NCBI GenBank assembly: GCA_964603155.1
Contig: CAZRTZ010000001.1
Span: 62,001-126,000, forward strand
Direction: 5' to 3'
DNA: 64,000 nt
DNA from: VAUL01 sp964603155
GTDB taxonomy: Bacteria; Desulfobacterota; Desulfuromonadia; Desulfuromonadales; BM103
The notes under the pieces were generated by a model. That model made no database searches and was not told the origin of the DNA. It was given only the letters and a program-made list of their open reading frames with translations. Within the stretch, counting starts at the first letter, position 1; each line of letters opens with the position of its first letter. Below, one piece after another: positions 4,540-17,869 of this stretch. The translations under genes and the position numbers were made by a program.

Positions 4540-6693
4540 TCAGCCAACGCTGGCCAGCCCCAGGCGGGTCCCCCATCGATGCCTGAGCTCCTCGGCAAGG
4601 ATTTGCATCTCCCCTGTGGCGCCGCTCTGGAAGTCGTCAGATTCGGCAACAGCAAAGGCATCCTGGCGCGCCTCCTCGAGGATGCGGCCATCACGCAGAA
4701 TGTTGGCGACGCGGAAATCCGGCAATCCCGATTGGCGTGTGCCGAGAAACTCCCCCGGCCCGCGGATCTCCAGGTCCGCCTCGGCGATCCTGAAGCCGTC
4801 TGCGGTTCGCGCCATAACCTCCAGTCTTTTCTCACCGTCGTCGCTGCAACGCACTGATTTCATGAGCAAACATATTCCTGGTGCGCTGCCGCGCCCGACT
4901 CGCCCGCGCAACTGGTGGAGCTGTGCCAGGCCAAAGCGCTCGGCGTGCTCGATCACCATCATGGTCGCGTTCGGAACGTCGATCCCCACCTCGATGACCG
5001 TTGTCGCCACCAGGATGTCGATCTGTCGCTCCTTGAAGCGACTCATGACCGCCTCCTTCTCCTCGGGGCTCATTCGCCCGTGCAGCAAACCGATGCGGCA
5101 TTGCGGCAACTGGACCCTGAGCTGCTCAAGTCCTTCAGTTGCCGCCTTAAGATCGCTTTTTTCCGACTCCTCGATAAGCGGAAAAACCACGTAAATCTGA
5201 TAATTTGAATCTATCTCCTTTTTAATTAGCTTGAAGGCGCGATGCCGTTGCGGCTCGGTCACTACCAAAGTCCGCACGGGCGTTCGTCCAGGTGGAAGCT
5301 CGTCGATCACCGAGAGAGCCAGGTCGCCGTAAACCGTCAGCGACAGAGTGCGCGGAATCGGCGTGGCGGTCATGACCAGAATATGGGGGTTTTCTCCTTT
5401 TTGACGCAGGACCGCCCGTTGCCGCACCCCGAACCGGTGTTGCTCATCGATGACCCCCAGTCCGAGCCGCCTGAAGGTCACCCCTTCCTGCAGAACGGCA
5501 TGGGTACCGACCACCAGATTCGCCCTGCCGTTTTCAATCTCGGCCAGAATCGTGCGCCGCTCTGCGGACCCTTGCTGGCCACGCAGCAGCACAGCCTTAA
5601 GCCCGAGTTGTTCGAGCCAGTGATGAAACTGCAGGAAATGCTGCTCGGCGAGAATCTCTGTCGGGGCGACGACCGCGACCTGGGTATCGTTCTCAATGGC
5701 CAGCAAGGCGGCCATTAAGGCGACAATGGTCTTGCCGCAGCCGACATCTCCCTGGACCAGGCGGTTCATCGGATGAGGTGCCATCAGGTCCTGTTTGATT
5801 TCACCGAGGACGCGGCGCTGGGCTGTGGTCAGCCGATAAGGCAGCAACTCGGCCAAAGGTTTGGTATAGCGATGAGTGACGCGGAAAGGAATGCCCGTTT
5901 CCTGGAGAATCCCGTGGCGTCGCAGGGCCAGACCGAGCTGCAAAAAGAAGAATTCGTCGTAAACCAGGGTGCGGCGAGCCTGATCGCCCCCACCTTCCAG
6001 GGCCTCGAGATCGGCGTTGTGCGCCGGCCAATGCACAGCCTCAAGCGCTTCGGCCAGCGGCAGGAGGCGGCGGCGGGCCAACAGGTTGCCGGGGATGGCG
6101 GTTATGACATGGCTGACAAACAGATCGACGGCCTGTTTCCAGATGCGCCGGGCGGCCTGCTGGGTCAGCCCTTCGGTGAGCGGATAAACCGGTAGAATGC
6201 GACCGAAGGCCAGCGGGTCGGCCCCTTGATAAGCGTTGAGCGATTGCCCCTCGGCGAGGAGTTCGACCTCGGGATGATGAACTTCACGCTGGCTGCCGAA
6301 CCGCTTGACTTCGCCGGAGAAAACCCCTGTACGTCCCAGGGGGAAGCGCTTGGCCAGCCACTCCTTGCGGTAATGGAACCATTTCAGGGCTACCTGCCCG
6401 CTGCCGTCACGCACCAGCACCTCGTAGATCCTGCGCCGGCTCCGCTGGGTCATCACCTCGCCGGCGGCAAGAATTACGCCGGCAAAGACCTCGTGCCGCC
6501 CCTCGCGCAGCATGGCGATGCGGCGGAATTCGCGACGGTCTTCGTAACGGTGAGGCAACGTGTAAAGGGCATCCTCGATGGTCTGGACGCCGATTTTCTG
6601 GAGTTTTTCAGCGATGCGGGGACCGACGCCGCGCAATTTGGCGATCGGGGTGGCGAGCAGTTGACGGGTTGTCGCAAGGGAAGTAGCGGCCAT
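4540..6693 (-). CDS. recG: ATP-dependent DNA helicase RecG
   Basis: 717-residue branch-migrating helicase that remodels stalled forks and Holliday junctions. An N-terminal helix-hairpin-helix segment (RGVGPRIAEKL) is followed by the OB-fold wedge domain, then helicase domain 1 with Walker A GDVGCGKT (Cys where Ser is usual), DEQHRFG and TATPIPRT, and domain 2 with LLHGRMSPEEKE, TTVIEVGIDVPNA and QLRGRVGR. The C-terminal RecG signature GPGEFLGTRQSGLPDFR is intact. A purine-rich GGAGGGGAG lies directly before the ATG. It converges with dinB across the dif cluster. Confidence 0.97.
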   Translation of the reverse strand: MAATSLATTRQLLATPIAKLRGVGPRIAEKLQKIGVQTIEDALYTLPHRYEDRREFRRIAMLREGRHEVFAGVILAAGEVMTQRSRRRIYEVLVRDGSGQVALKWFHYRKEWLAKRFPLGRTGVFSGEVKRFGSQREVHHPEVELLAEGQSLNAYQGADPLAFGRILPVYPLTEGLTQQAARRIWKQAVDLFVSHVITAIPGNLLARRRLLPLAEALEAVHWPAHNADLEALEGGGDQARRTLVYDEFFFLQLGLALRRHGILQETGIPFRVTHRYTKPLAELLPYRLTTAQRRVLGEIKQDLMAPHPMNRLVQGDVGCGKTIVALMAALLAIENDTQVAVVAPTEILAEQHFLQFHHWLEQLGLKAVLLRGQQGSAERRTILAEIENGRANLVVGTHAVLQEGVTFRRLGLGVIDEQHRFGVRQRAVLRQKGENPHILVMTATPIPRTLSLTVYGDLALSVIDELPPGRTPVRTLVVTEPQRHRAFKLIKKEIDSNYQIYVVFPLIEESEKSDLKAATEGLEQLRVQLPQCRIGLLHGRMSPEEKEAVMSRFKERQIDILVATTVIEVGIDVPNATMMVIEHAERFGLAQLHQLRGRVGRGSAPGICLLMKSVRCSDDGEKRLEVMARTADGFRIAEADLEIRGPGEFLGTRQSGLPDFRVANILRDGRILEEARQDAFAVAESDDFQSGATGEMQILAEELRHRWGTRLGLASVG

Positions 6694-6737
6694 CTCCCCT
6701 CCCCTTCATGGACATGAAAGTGACAAGCAGAAGGCGG

Positions 6738-6941
6738 TTAACGGTTGAAAATGGCGTTCAACTCCTGAAGCAGTTCATCGATGTCGAGACCATGGGCCAT
6801 CGCCCCCTTCTCCAGCGTCTCATGCTGGGCTCCCATGCAGCCGACGCAGCCGAGCTGGAACTTGGCCAGAACCTTGAGGACTTCCGGGCTCATGCGCATG
6901 ACCTGATGGAAAGTCATGTCCTTTGTAATTGTCTGCGACAT
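6738..6941 (-). CDS. DUF1858 (redox-disulfide) small protein, copy 1
   Basis: 67 residues of the DUF1858 family, often seen next to hybrid-cluster proteins. The family layout is visible: ITKDMTFHQVMRMSPEVLKVLAKFQLGCVGCMGAQHETLEKGAMAHGLDIDELLQELN. The central CxxC (GCVGC) fits a redox disulfide or metal role. GAGGAG precedes the ATG. It sits between greA and recG. A second member is at 24378-24572, and the two keep the same pattern in different sequence. Confidence 0.88.
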   Translation of the reverse strand: MSQTITKDMTFHQVMRMSPEVLKVLAKFQLGCVGCMGAQHETLEKGAMAHGLDIDELLQELNAIFNR

Positions 6942-6960
6942 GGATCTCCTCGTCTATGGG

Positions 6961-7018
6961 GAATTCAGAATCCAGAATCCTTCTGATTTTGCTCAGGTTT
7001 TCTTCTGACTTCTGACTT
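6961..7018. repeat. Intergenic repeat cluster, GAATTCAGAA/TTCTGACTTC family
   Basis: Left cluster GAATTCAGAATCCAGAATCC faces right cluster TTCTGACTTCTGACTTC across about 20 bases, so the DNA or RNA can form a long imperfect hairpin. A second member of this family is at 12049-12132. Confidence 0.7.
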
Positions 7019-7023
7019 CGCCT

Positions 7024-7500
7024 TTACGCGTACTTGATATCGATGACTTCATAAACCCGCAGGCCGGATGGAACCTTGATGGTGACCTCGTCGTCGATCT
7101 TGTGACCGATCAGCGCCTTGGCCACCGGGCTGTTGATGGAGAGACGCCCCTGCTTGATATCGGCTTCGTGTTCGCCGACGATCCGGTAAGTGACTTCGTT
7201 GCCGCCCTCGGTGTCAAACAGGGTCACGGTCGCGCCGAATACCACTTTGTCCGACTCGATCTCGGCGGGGTTAATCACATGGGCCCGGGCGATCTTGTCG
7301 TTAAGCTCGTTGATACGCCCTTCGATGAACCCCTGGCGCTCTTTGGCTGCGTCATATTCGGCATTTTCTGAAAGGTCGCCGTGCCCGCGGGCTTCGGCAA
7401 TGGCCTGGACCACGCGCGGGCGCTCCTCGCGAATCAGCCGCTTGAGCTCATCCTGAAGCCACTGATACCCCTCAGGGGTCATCGGAATCGTTTGCGACAT
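7024..7500 (-). CDS. greA: Transcription elongation factor GreA
   Basis: 158 residues, the normal family length. The N-terminal coiled coil (LQDELKRLIREERPRVVQAIAEARGHGDLSENAEYDAAKERQGFIEGRI) carries the GDLSENAEY tip motif whose acidic residues stimulate RNA cleavage by stalled polymerase. The C-terminal FKBP-like domain ends around INSPVAKALIGHKIDDEV. AGGTAAGG precedes the ATG. In many proteobacteria greA follows carB, as here, although a terminator-like hairpin lies between them. Confidence 0.97.
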   Translation of the reverse strand: MSQTIPMTPEGYQWLQDELKRLIREERPRVVQAIAEARGHGDLSENAEYDAAKERQGFIEGRINELNDKIARAHVINPAEIESDKVVFGATVTLFDTEGGNEVTYRIVGEHEADIKQGRLSINSPVAKALIGHKIDDEVTIKVPSGLRVYEVIDIKYA

Positions 7501-7528
7501 GCCTTACCTCGTTCCGCCAATAAAATCG

Positions 7529-7553
7529 TTCGGGCGGGAAATTCCCGCCCGAA
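7529..7553 (-). terminator. Intrinsic terminator after carB
   Basis: A perfect 11-bp stem TTCGGGCGGGA/TCCCGCCCGAA with a 3-base loop, followed on the minus strand by ATTTTATT. It lies 38 bases after the carB stop and 28 bases before the greA start, so greA may also have its own promoter or depend on readthrough. Confidence 0.75.
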
Positions 7554-7590
7554 ACGTACATAGACTTTAAAAAACAAGCCGGGTAGCTGC

Positions 7591-10841
<3,251 letters not shown>

Positions 10842-10852
10842 GTTCTTCCTCT

Positions 10853-10912
10853 CGTGATCAGTGATCGGTAATCCGTGACCCAATGCTGCGGATCACAGTT
10901 CACGGATCACGA
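10853..10912. repeat. Intergenic repeat cluster, GTGATCCGTGACC family (carB-carA)
   Basis: Units CGTGATCA, GTGATCGGTAATCCGTGACC and the inverted GGATCACAGTTCACGGATCACGA face each other. The same family occurs at 21952-22026 and 60590-60698. Confidence 0.75.
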
Positions 10913-12031
10913 TGCTTTGTGCTTTTCCATCAGCTTGATAAATTCGTCGAACAGATATCTGGCGTCGTGCGGTCCCGGCGAAGCCTCGGGGTGGTACTGC
11001 ACCGAGAAGGCCGGAAGGCGGCTGTGATGCAGTCCCTCGACCGTGTTGTCGTTGAGATTGATGTGGGTCACAACCGCCGTGTCCTTGATGGAACCCGGTT
11101 CGACGGCAAAGCCATGGTTCTGGGAAGTGATTTCGATGCTGTGGCCGTCGCCGCGCCGTACCGGCTGGTTGCCGCCGCGGTGGCCGAATTTGAGCTTGTA
11201 GGTATGCCCGCCCAGGGCGATGGAAAGCAGCTGATGGCCAAGGCAGATGCCGAACAGCGGCACCTTGCCGAGCAACTGCCGGATGTTCTCCTGAGCATAG
11301 CTGATTGGCTCCGGATCGCCGGGGCCGTTGCTGAGGAACACTCCGTCCGGGCGCAGGGCGAGTACCTTGGCTGCCGGGAAGTCGGCCGGGACCACGGTGA
11401 CGTCGCAGCCGCTGCCGACCAGATTGCGCAGGATATTGCGCTTGATGCCGAAGTCGTAGGCGATGACTTTGAAGCGCGCCTCCCCCTGGCGGGGTTGATA
11501 GCCGTTATCGAGATTCCAGGTGCCTTCGGTCCAGTGGTAGGGCTCCTTGCAGGTCACCTCGCGCACCAGGTCGCGACCGACAATCGAGGGTGCCGCCTTG
11601 GCCTTGGCCGCCAGGCTCACCGGGTCGGTATCGATGCTCGAGATGATGCCGGTTTGCGCGCCAAAATCGCGAATGTGACGCACCAGGGCGCGGGTGTCGA
11701 TCCCCTGCAGGCCGATGATATTGTTTTCTTTCAGGTAGGCATCGAGCGACAGGCGGGAGCGCCAGTTGCTCGGGAAGTCGCTCGCCTCCTTGACGATGAA
11801 GCCGGAAAGGTGCGGTTGCCACGACTCGACATCCTCGAGGTTGATCCCGTAGTTGCCGATCAAAGGATACGTCATGGTCACGATTTCGCCGCGGTAGGAC
11901 GGATCGGTGAGGATCTCCTGATAACCGGTCATGCTGGTATTGAAGACCACTTCGCCGGCAATTTCGCCGACGGCGCCGAGGGATTTGCCGTAGAAGACCC
12001 GGCCATCGGCCAGGGCCAAGGCTGCTTTCAT
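10907..12031 (-). CDS. carA: Carbamoyl-phosphate synthase small (glutaminase) subunit
   Basis: 374 residues. It releases ammonia from glutamine and channels it to CarB. The N-terminal CPSase_sm domain (residues 1-130, GEVVFNTSMTGYQEILTDPSY) is followed by a class I glutamine amidotransferase domain with the nucleophile in GICLGHQLLSIALGG and the His-Glu pair near VQYHPEASPGPHD. AAGGAG precedes the ATG. It lies between pyrC and carB in the pyr operon. Confidence 0.97.
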   Translation of the reverse strand: MKAALALADGRVFYGKSLGAVGEIAGEVVFNTSMTGYQEILTDPSYRGEIVTMTYPLIGNYGINLEDVESWQPHLSGFIVKEASDFPSNWRSRLSLDAYLKENNIIGLQGIDTRALVRHIRDFGAQTGIISSIDTDPVSLAAKAKAAPSIVGRDLVREVTCKEPYHWTEGTWNLDNGYQPRQGEARFKVIAYDFGIKRNILRNLVGSGCDVTVVPADFPAAKVLALRPDGVFLSNGPGDPEPISYAQENIRQLLGKVPLFGICLGHQLLSIALGGHTYKLKFGHRGGNQPVRRGDGHSIEITSQNHGFAVEPGSIKDTAVVTHINLNDNTVEGLHHSRLPAFSVQYHPEASPGPHDARYLFDEFIKLMEKHKAS

Positions 12032-12048
12032 CTGTTAACTCCTTGGAA

Positions 12049-12132
12049 ATTCAGGAGTCAGAATTCAGAAGTCAGATTGAAAAGCCAAAACGTCTCGCAA
12101 TTCCTCTGAATTCTGTATTCTGAATTCTGATT
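12049..12132. repeat. Intergenic repeat cluster, GAATTCAGAA family (carA-pyrC)
   Basis: Left AGTCAGAATTCAGAAGTCAGA and right TCTGAATTCTG/TATTCTGAATTCTGA are inverted copies separated by about 30 bases. Second member of the family at 6961-7018. Confidence 0.75.
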
Positions 12133-12141
12133 TGCTGTTAG

Positions 12142-13416
12142 TTACCGCTTGAACTTGACTTCTCCGCCAACGACCGTGTACTTGGCCCCGCCCTTCATCG
12201 CCCGGCCGATAAACGGCGAGTTTTTCGATTTGCTGTTCAACCCCTCGGCGGTGACGGTCCATTGCAGCTGGGGATCGATCACGGTCACGTCGGCCGGCGC
12301 ACCGGCTTTCAGGGTGCCACGCCCAAGACCGAGGATTTTCGCAGGGTTGACAGACATCTTTTCAACCATTTGCTGAAGGGTCAAGGTACCGTTGGCAACC
12401 AGCTCCAGGGACAACGGCAGGGAGGTTTCCAGACCGACGATGCCGTTCATGGCCTCGTTGAACTCCACGTCCTTCTCGTCGAGGTGATGCGGGGCGTGAT
12501 CGGTGGCGATGCAGTCGATGGTGCCGTCCTGCAAACCCGCCTTGATCGCCGCGACATCGGTCACCTCGCGCAGCGGCGGATTCATCTTGGCGTTGGTGTT
12601 GTAGCCACGTACCGCATCGTCGGTCAGGGCAAAATAATGTGGGGCGGTCTCGCAGGTCACCCTGACGCCGCGCGCCTTGCCCTCACGGATGATGCTCACC
12701 GACCCTTCCGTGGAGACGTGGGCGATGTGCACCGGGGCGCCGGTGTATTCGGCGAGCATCACCTCCCGCGCGGTGGCGATGTCCTCGGCGACGCGCGGAA
12801 TCCCCTTGAGGCCAAGTTCGGTGGAGGTGTACCCTTCGTTCATCGTCCCCTCCCCCACCAGGTCGAGATCCTCGGCATGGGAGATGACCAGGATGCCGAT
12901 GCCGCTCGCGTACTGCAGGGCACGGCGCATCAACTCGCTGTTCCTGACCGGCTTGCCGTCGTCGGAGACCGCCACGCAGCCGGTTTCCTTGAGCTCTCCC
13001 ATCTCCGACATGCGCTCGCCGCCCATCCCCTGGGTGATGGTGCCGACCGGGAAGACGTTGCAGAAACCTTCGGCTTTGGCCTTGTTGATGATATAGCCGG
13101 CGATCGCCTTGCAGTCGATCACCGGCTTGGTGTTCGGCATGCAGCACACCGAGGTGAAACCGCCGGCTACGGCCGCCTTCGTCCCGGTGACAATATCCTC
13201 CTTGTACTCGAGACCGGGGTCGCGCAGGTGCACGTGCATGTCGATGAGCCCGGGCGTCACATAGCAACCGGAGGCGTCGATCGTCTCGGTGCCGGCCGGG
13301 GCGGACAGCCCCTTCCCGACCTGCTTGATAAGACCGCCCTCGATCTGGATGTCCTGCACTTCGTCGATATTCTGGGTCGGATCGATTACCCGCCCGCCTT
13401 TGATCAGCAGATTCAT
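12142..13416 (-). CDS. pyrC: Dihydroorotase
   Basis: 424-residue type I dihydroorotase, which closes carbamoyl aspartate to dihydroorotate. Zinc ligands and substrate motifs are visible: HVHLRDPG near residue 60, PNTKPVID, the HAEDLDL and HIAHVST histidines, and ATDHAPHHLDEK with the metal-binding Asp. The length and the HVHLRDPG form separate it from the shorter type II enzymes. It lies between pyrB and carA, with repeat clusters in both spacers. Confidence 0.96.
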   Translation of the reverse strand: MNLLIKGGRVIDPTQNIDEVQDIQIEGGLIKQVGKGLSAPAGTETIDASGCYVTPGLIDMHVHLRDPGLEYKEDIVTGTKAAVAGGFTSVCCMPNTKPVIDCKAIAGYIINKAKAEGFCNVFPVGTITQGMGGERMSEMGELKETGCVAVSDDGKPVRNSELMRRALQYASGIGILVISHAEDLDLVGEGTMNEGYTSTELGLKGIPRVAEDIATAREVMLAEYTGAPVHIAHVSTEGSVSIIREGKARGVRVTCETAPHYFALTDDAVRGYNTNAKMNPPLREVTDVAAIKAGLQDGTIDCIATDHAPHHLDEKDVEFNEAMNGIVGLETSLPLSLELVANGTLTLQQMVEKMSVNPAKILGLGRGTLKAGAPADVTVIDPQLQWTVTAEGLNSKSKNSPFIGRAMKGGAKYTVVGGEVKFKR

Positions 13417-13460
13417 ATGACCACCTCGGTAAGATAGGATTGGTTCGCTGCACTCTCAAA

Positions 13461-13514
13461 TCAGGTTGAGGTTTAGGTTGAGGTCGAGCGATTCCTTAAC
13501 CTTAACCTTAACCT
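13461..13514. repeat. Intergenic repeat cluster, AGGTTGAGG/CCTTAACC family (pyrC-pyrB)
   Basis: Left AGGTTGAGGTTTAGGTTGAGG-type units face right CCTTAACCTTAACCTTAACC. They can form an imperfect hairpin between pyrB and pyrC. Confidence 0.7.
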
Positions 13515-13518
13515 GCCT

Positions 13519-14451
<933 letters not shown>

Positions 14452-14473
14452 TTTATCTCCTCCCTTTCCGCCG

Positions 14474-15010
14474 TTAGGGTTTCACCAGCCGGACTTCCAC
14501 CGGCAGGCGATGATCATCGAAGGTCACCTTGACGTCCTCTTCCTGAGCGGTCGGCACGTTGCGACCGACGTAATCGGCGCGGATCGGCAGTTCGCGATGA
14601 CCGCGGTCGATCAATACGGCCAACTGGATGGAACGCGGGCGCCCCAGGTCGATCAGGGCGTCCATCGCGGCGCGAATGGTCCGTCCGGTATAGAGGACGT
14701 CATCGACCAGGACGATGCGCTTGCCGTCGAGTGCGAACGGGATATCGGTCTTGCCGACCGGCAGGCTGCCGCGGGCGGCCAGATCGTCGCGATACATGGT
14801 GATGTCGACGGCACCCAGGGGGACGTCGACCTTTTCAATCTCGTTGATCCGTTTTTGCAAAAGCGCCGCAAGGTGGTCCCCTCCGGAGCGGATGCCGACC
14901 AGGGCCAGCGCCTCAACACCCTTATTGCGTTCAAGTATTTCATGGGCGATACGGGTCAATGCGCGGTTGATGCCGGGCTGGTCGAGAAGCACGGTTTCAC
15001 TGGTCGCCAT
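14474..15010 (-). CDS. pyrR: PyrR bifunctional regulator / uracil phosphoribosyltransferase
   Basis: 178 residues when started at the ATG at 15010, which has AGGAGG just upstream; the in-frame extension reaches into the leader terminator. The PRPP-binding loop is VLVDDVLYTGRTIRAA. The family binds pyr mRNA in the presence of UMP and promotes termination, and usually has weak uracil phosphoribosyltransferase activity. The 170-base leader before it contains a PyrR-type loop and a terminator, so it should control its own operon. Confidence 0.95.
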   Translation of the reverse strand: MATSETVLLDQPGINRALTRIAHEILERNKGVEALALVGIRSGGDHLAALLQKRINEIEKVDVPLGAVDITMYRDDLAARGSLPVGKTDIPFALDGKRIVLVDDVLYTGRTIRAAMDALIDLGRPRSIQLAVLIDRGHRELPIRADYVGRNVPTAQEEDVKVTFDDHRLPVEVRLVKP

Positions 15011-15038
15011 GGAGCCTCCTTGCCGGATGAGGGTAGAC

Positions 15039-15074
15039 AAAAAAGAGCCTTCCCACCGCATAATGGAAAGGCTC
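15039..15074 (-). terminator. Attenuator terminator in the pyr operon leader
   Basis: The stem GAGCCTTCC/GGAAAGGCTC with a T run (complement of 15039-15044) sits 29 bases before the pyrR start codon. Placed inside a transcribed leader behind a PyrR loop, it should be the attenuator that PyrR-UMP favours. Confidence 0.85.
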
Positions 15075-15124
15075 AGCGTTGTTGACTTTACGGGACGCGC
15101 AAGCGCGGTTACACATGTTCGCCG

Positions 15125-15146
15125 CCTTTGCCGACCTCACGGGATC
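15125..15146 (-). promoter_or_regulatory. PyrR-binding loop (anti-antiterminator) in the pyr leader
   Basis: The minus strand reads GATCCCGTGAGGTCGGCAAA, then GG. This matches the conserved PyrR-binding core (TCC-n-G-n-GAGG followed by a CAAGG-like segment) known from Bacillus pyr leaders. It lies between the promoter (15188-15217) and the terminator (15039-15074). Confidence 0.75.
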
Positions 15147-15187
15147 GACTTAAAAGGGGTTGGAGAGTGCGGTTACGATCGCGACGG

Positions 15188-15217
15188 ACTATAGCAAGAG
15201 GTTGCTTGCGGCGTCAA
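15188..15217 (-). promoter_or_regulatory. pyr operon promoter
   Basis: On the minus strand, -35 TTGACG (15217-15212) and -10 TATAGT (15193-15188) are 18 bases apart. The predicted transcript starts near 15181, giving a leader of about 170 bases with the PyrR loop and attenuator. The promoter lies between lepB and pyrR. Confidence 0.7.
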
Positions 15218-15232
15218 TCGCAAAGATAGTGC

Positions 15233-15882
15233 TTATTCTATCCAGCGCCCGATGCGCGCGAAACGCGGCATGAAGCGCTCACTGTCCCACGACCAGTATT
15301 TGATGAAGGCCAGCCCCTTCAACTCCTCGTTGCTGACGAAGCCCCAGAAACGACTGTCGTAGGAGCGGTCGCGATTGTCGCCCATGACAAAATAATGTCC
15401 CGCCGGGACCTTGACCGGAGGCAGGTTGTCGCGCCCGCCGGCGATAATCGTCCCCTCCTTGTAAACCGCCTCCGGGGTAACGTAAAGCTGGCCGTTGACG
15501 AAGACCTTCTTGTCGCGGATCTCCACGGTGTCGCCGGGGAGACCGATGACCCGCTTGATGAAATCACGTTTTTTCCAAAACGACTCTCCTCGATCCTCGG
15601 GAAACTCGAAAACGACGATGTCGCCGCGTGCCGGTTCACGAATGGTCAGGAAGCGCCCGTCAACTCCCGGAATCTGCATGCCGTAGATGAATTTGTTGAC
15701 CAGCAGGTGATCGCCGATCAGCAAAGTGTCCTCCATCGACCCGGACGGAATCTTGAAGGCCTGGACAATGAAGGTGCGGATGACCAGGGCGAGGACTGCG
15801 GCAACGATTAGCGCTTCGGTCCAGTCACGCAGTGCCGATTTCTTACCTGTGACCGGTTTTGATTTGCGACGGAACCAGGCCA

Positions 15883-15883
<1 letters not shown>
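15233..15883 (-). CDS. lepB: Signal peptidase I
   Basis: 216 residues with the start at the ATG at 15883, which shares one base with the lepA stop (TGATG). A basic N-terminus and a single membrane helix (EALIVAAVLALVIRTFIVQAF) come first. The catalytic Ser is in IPSGSMEDTL and the catalytic Lys in KRVIGLPGD. The MGDNRDRSYDSRFWG motif follows. It removes signal peptides from exported proteins at the periplasmic face. The longer frame overlapping lepA lacks a ribosome-binding site. Confidence 0.96.
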
Positions 15884-17688
<1,805 letters not shown>

Positions 17689-17869
17689 CAAGCTCGTTCC
17701 AGTCAAAGGGCGATTCGCAAACACTAAAAAATAGCGGAAAGGACGTTTCAAGTAAAGATCAAAAGGTTGACATTGCAGGGGATGCTTTCCGCTTGCGGCG
17801 CAAGCGTAGCGTCACTAAAATCAATCTGTTGCAGTGGTTTGAGCTCTTTTTGATCAGCCCGGAGGTTTC

